From the NCBI RefSeq assembly GCF_008831285.2, contig NC_045147.1, positions 15,726,854-15,790,853 on the forward strand: 64,000 bases of DNA, written 5' to 3'. The position numbers and the translations under genes are program-made. Source of the stretch: Nymphaea colorata (lineage: Eukaryota > Streptophyta > Magnoliopsida > Nymphaeales > Nymphaeaceae). Shown piece after piece: positions 61,561-64,000 of the stretch (the first letter of the stretch is position 1; every line of letters starts with the position of its first letter). The notes beneath the pieces were generated by a model that did no database searches, had not been told where the DNA came from, and saw only the letters and a program-made list of their open reading frames with translations.

Positions 61561-61819
61561 GCGCTGGAACACATTGATTCTAGATGAAGGTAATAGTCGA
61601 GTCTCGAGAACCTCCTGTTTGGGTCCGATCGTTTTTAGAGTTTCGTGATTAGGTCTTCTTTCAATCTAGGGCTGATTTAGGGCTTTTTGGGGCGTGTAGA
61701 TATGTGCTCATAGTGCTTTTCTTGATACCCTTTCGGTGGTTTGCCGTTTTTAGGGCTTTCATCCGATCCTTGCGACTTGGGGCAAATCGATCTCTGAGAG
61801 TTGCGACGCTTGGGTTAAA

Positions 61820-62142
61820 ATGGGAAGAAAGAAGAAGAACAAGAGGATTCTTCCGTCGACAGGTGTGTCGTGGCTTCTCTTTCTCCTTTTGCTTTTTCCA
61901 AGTTGTTGCCCTTTTTCTTTTGTCCCCGTGGAGTCATATGAGATCTTGAATGCAATGGATATGAGGAGGTCGTGTGGTATTCAGTTGTGAAATTGCGGAG
62001 TTATCTTTGTTGTTTTAATCGTTCTTGATAGGAAGAGGGTGTGTGAAGCTTGGCCGTCTTATTGCTGTCTTACTAATCTTGGCATTGTTATATCTAAACA
62101 GGAACCCGTGGATATGCAGTGGCCGATTTCAATGCCACTTGA
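61820..62142 (+). promoter_or_regulatory. Spliced upstream ORF in the PEPRK2-like leader (candidate)
   Basis: An ATG at 61820 reads MGRKKKNKRILPST and then one base before the intron donor at 61863. Joined to 62102 it continues GTRGYAVADFNAT and stops at 62142: 27 codons, ending 85 nt before the kinase ATG. The frame stays open when the intron is kept, giving a different tail of about 57 residues in all. An upstream ORF of this kind would be expected to reduce translation of the main ORF. Its coding status is inference. Confidence 0.35.
61863..62101 (+). other. Probable 5' UTR intron of the PEPRK2-like gene
   Basis: The donor CAG/GTGTGT at 61863 and acceptor AAACAG ending at 62101 enclose 239 bp that are T-rich. 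A TACTAAT branch-point match lies at 62071-62077, 24 bases before the acceptor. All three signals agree with plant splicing; no transcript evidence is available. Confidence 0.5.
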
Positions 62143-62227
62143 TTGTGCGGCTATTTGGTGGATCCTAGGACGGGGGTCCTGTTCTGCACCGATAGTGAAG
62201 GGATCTTAGGTACTACATATTACCAGC

Positions 62228-63008
62228 ATGGTGCAATGCTTGAGGAGGAAGAGAAAAGGGTATGGGTCCTTCGTGCGCTCTGAAATCTTAGAAGTTCTAC
62301 CTATTGGCCACAAGTCTTCGCCCTCATTTATTGCCGAGTCTCACTTGTCATTGGAAGAACATTCACGATTAAGGAAGAAATGCAAGGAACACCCACCAGC
62401 AGAAGTCTGTAGTGCTCGTGCCACAACATCCTCACGTTTCATTACTGCCCTGATTTGCAGGACGTCTGCAAATTGTGCTTCTTATCCACCTGGGAGGGGG
62501 CTCAAAAGGAAGTTAGGATGCATTGATTCTGCCACACAGATGGGAAGGAAGAAGAAACTTGAGCAAGACTACATATTGGGCCCTGAAATTGGGCAAGGGA
62601 AGTTTGGATTAGTCAGATTGTGTTGGAGTAAGGCAACTGGCGAAGAGTTTGCATGCAAGACTCTGATGAAAAATGGAGAGGAAACTGTTCATAGAGAAGT
62701 TGAAATAATGCAGCATCTGTCTGGCCACCCCAGTGTTGTAACACTAAAGGCAGTTTATGAGGATGTGGAGTCTTTCCATCTCGTGATGGAGTTGTGCCCT
62801 GGTGGTCGCTTGCTTGATTCAATGGCAAAACATAGCTGCTATTCAGAAAGGCAAGCTGCTTTTCTGCTTAAGGAGCTTGTTTTGGTTATCAAGTATTGTC
62901 ATGAGATGGGTGTTGTTCACCGTGATATAAAGCCTGAGAACATCCTGCTGACCATGTCAGGGAAGTTAAAACTGGCTGATTTCGGTTTAGCTGTGAGAGT
63001 TTCTAATG
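62228..63008 (+). CDS. PEPRK2: PEPRK2-type serine/threonine protein kinase, first coding exon (gene continues past right edge)
   Basis: 260 residues plus one base, ending at a consensus donor (AATG/GTATGA). The N-terminal 114 residues are basic and poorly ordered but contain PPGRGLKRKLGCIDSATQ, which I recall from Arabidopsis PEPRK2 (At1g12680). The kinase domain starts near 115: Gly-loop GQGKFGLV (122-129), ATP-binding Lys144 in FACKTL, helix C Glu157, catalytic loop HRDIKPEN (231-238), and DFG (251-253). The block EETVHREVEIMQHLSGHP links it to the PEP carboxylase kinase/CDPK branch; these kinases phosphorylate Ser/Thr targets, but PEPRK substrates are not established. The ATG is the first in frame after a TAG at 62207. 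The activation segment and C-lobe (GSPxYVAPE onward) are missing because the following intron runs past the window end. Confidence 0.9.
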
Positions 63009-64000
63009 GTATGAAAGCTGAATTTCTTCATATATATTCAAGCACTCAACATTTGTCATTTCTTTGCTTCTTTTTGGCTTGAACGCTAATAAATTTTGGT
63101 TTCCTTTGGTGAACGCTGGTCTTCATCCTTGTGCTTTTGTCAGCTGTTTTTGCTGTTTATATCACGTTTAGTTTTCTTATCTAATTCTTTTCTGGTGTGA
63201 CCATGTGAAAATTGGATACCTGCTTGCCTTATGGATATGCTGCTTTTGCTTACAGCAGTTAGAAACTCTGAGCTGTCTGCAAGGACTTAGTTAGGAACTT
63301 TTGATTTATTTATCTATTTTTTCAATGCTTGAGTAGACCACAAAACAGCCGCCTTTGTTTTAGAAATCAGTTTCAAGTGTCACATCCAAAATGTACTCTG
63401 AAAGGAAGTCACATGATTTGGAATGCTGATGGGAATAAGTTCAGTCTGGAATGCTATATGTTTGTCTTTATATATGCTTTTTCTTGATGGAAGAAGAAAA
63501 AAGGAAGAGGCTGCATAGTTTATTTCTATGTGTTTTAACTTCTCTTCTGCGAAGTGATAAGCTCTATTCTTGTCTCTTTGGGGAAAACTTAGGTTCGTGT
63601 TAATTTCATTCTTGTATTTTGCTGATATAAATATTGGATTTGTTGGGTTTGATTCGGACGTGGTGTGGACCGTCGCCACATCCATCTGATAGAATAATGC
63701 TTCAATAGTAGTTGGTCCAGTTTTTAACTTGAATGTCCTATAAAAAGAATAAGTTGGAATATGACATGTTACAAATAACTTAATTCCATTCATTCGGCTA
63801 GTTTGGATGCATCTGGCCTTTCTGCTTACAGTAAGATTTTTGTTTTCCAAACCTATGACAATGAAAGAAGCATGCTGTTGGCCAGCAACTCATGTTAGTA
63901 GTGTTTTGGTCAAGTAATGCAGGTACCATTTATCTTTAGCACATTCTGACATCTGATTAGATCTTGCTAACAGTGTCAATCCGTGTTGAAATCTCACTTT
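63009..64000 (+). other. Intron following exon 1 of the PEPRK2-like gene (open at right edge)
   Basis: Begins GTATGA. T-rich throughout on the plus strand. I looked for the expected next exon, which should encode a Gly-Ser-Pro-Tyr-Val-Ala-Pro-Glu motif, and did not find it, so the intron is at least 992 bp. A minus-strand frame at 63380-63850 (156 codons) shows no domain and is probably chance. Confidence 0.6.

Noticed and set aside
1..64000. CRISPR array, bacterial operon, viral or retroelement polymerase genes
   Set aside because: No evenly spaced repeat-spacer array, no reverse transcriptase, integrase or transposase domain, and no prokaryotic gene organisation was seen in either strand.

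Overview
This is nuclear DNA from a flowering plant. The evidence is long spliced genes with plant-specific architectures (plastid glucose-6-phosphate isomerase, a MYND-finger ubiquitin protease, an AT-hook PPC protein, a P-class PPR protein, a PEPRK2-type kinase), AT-rich intergenic DNA with many CT/TA microsatellites, and many small non-autonomous DNA transposons. The species cannot be told from the sequence alone.

Five protein genes are supported. (1) 4289-5146, minus: intronless AT-hook motif nuclear-localized (AHL) protein. (2) 15967-26273, minus: UBP16-like deubiquitinase, modelled as 11 exons and 1112 aa. (3) 39773-41422, plus: intronless P-class PPR protein resembling Arabidopsis At5g18475. 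(4) 47887-58446, plus: plastid glucose-6-phosphate isomerase, 14 exons, 624 aa, every splice phase closing. (5) 62228-63008 and beyond the right edge, plus: first coding exon of a PEPRK2-type protein kinase, with a probable 5' UTR intron and a short spliced upstream ORF. The genes are independent plant loci; nothing suggests an operon-like link or a shared pathway.

The spaces between genes (about 1-4.3 kb, 5.3-16 kb, 26.3-39.7 kb, 41.4-47.7 kb, 58.5-61.6 kb) and the long introns hold no recognisable protein domain. They contain microsatellites, local tandem duplications and compact elements.

The most interesting pattern is a set of low-complexity tracts. Each is built from its own degenerate, self-complementary short word (GGCCCGGG, GAGCTCGA, GAATCTGA, CGTATCGTACG, GGTACC, GTGCGGCACC, AAAACTTGGTTTT). 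Several can be delimited as transposons: three have exact 8-bp direct repeats at both ends (1173/1481, 10887/11285, 50928/51699), one has 7 of 8 (23373/23681) and one 6 of 8 (30581/31365), each beside imperfect terminal inverted repeats. Eight-bp duplications and YAGGG-type ends point to non-autonomous hAT-like elements whose interiors have been filled with self-complementary words. Two lie inside introns of housekeeping genes and one carries a second element nested in it.
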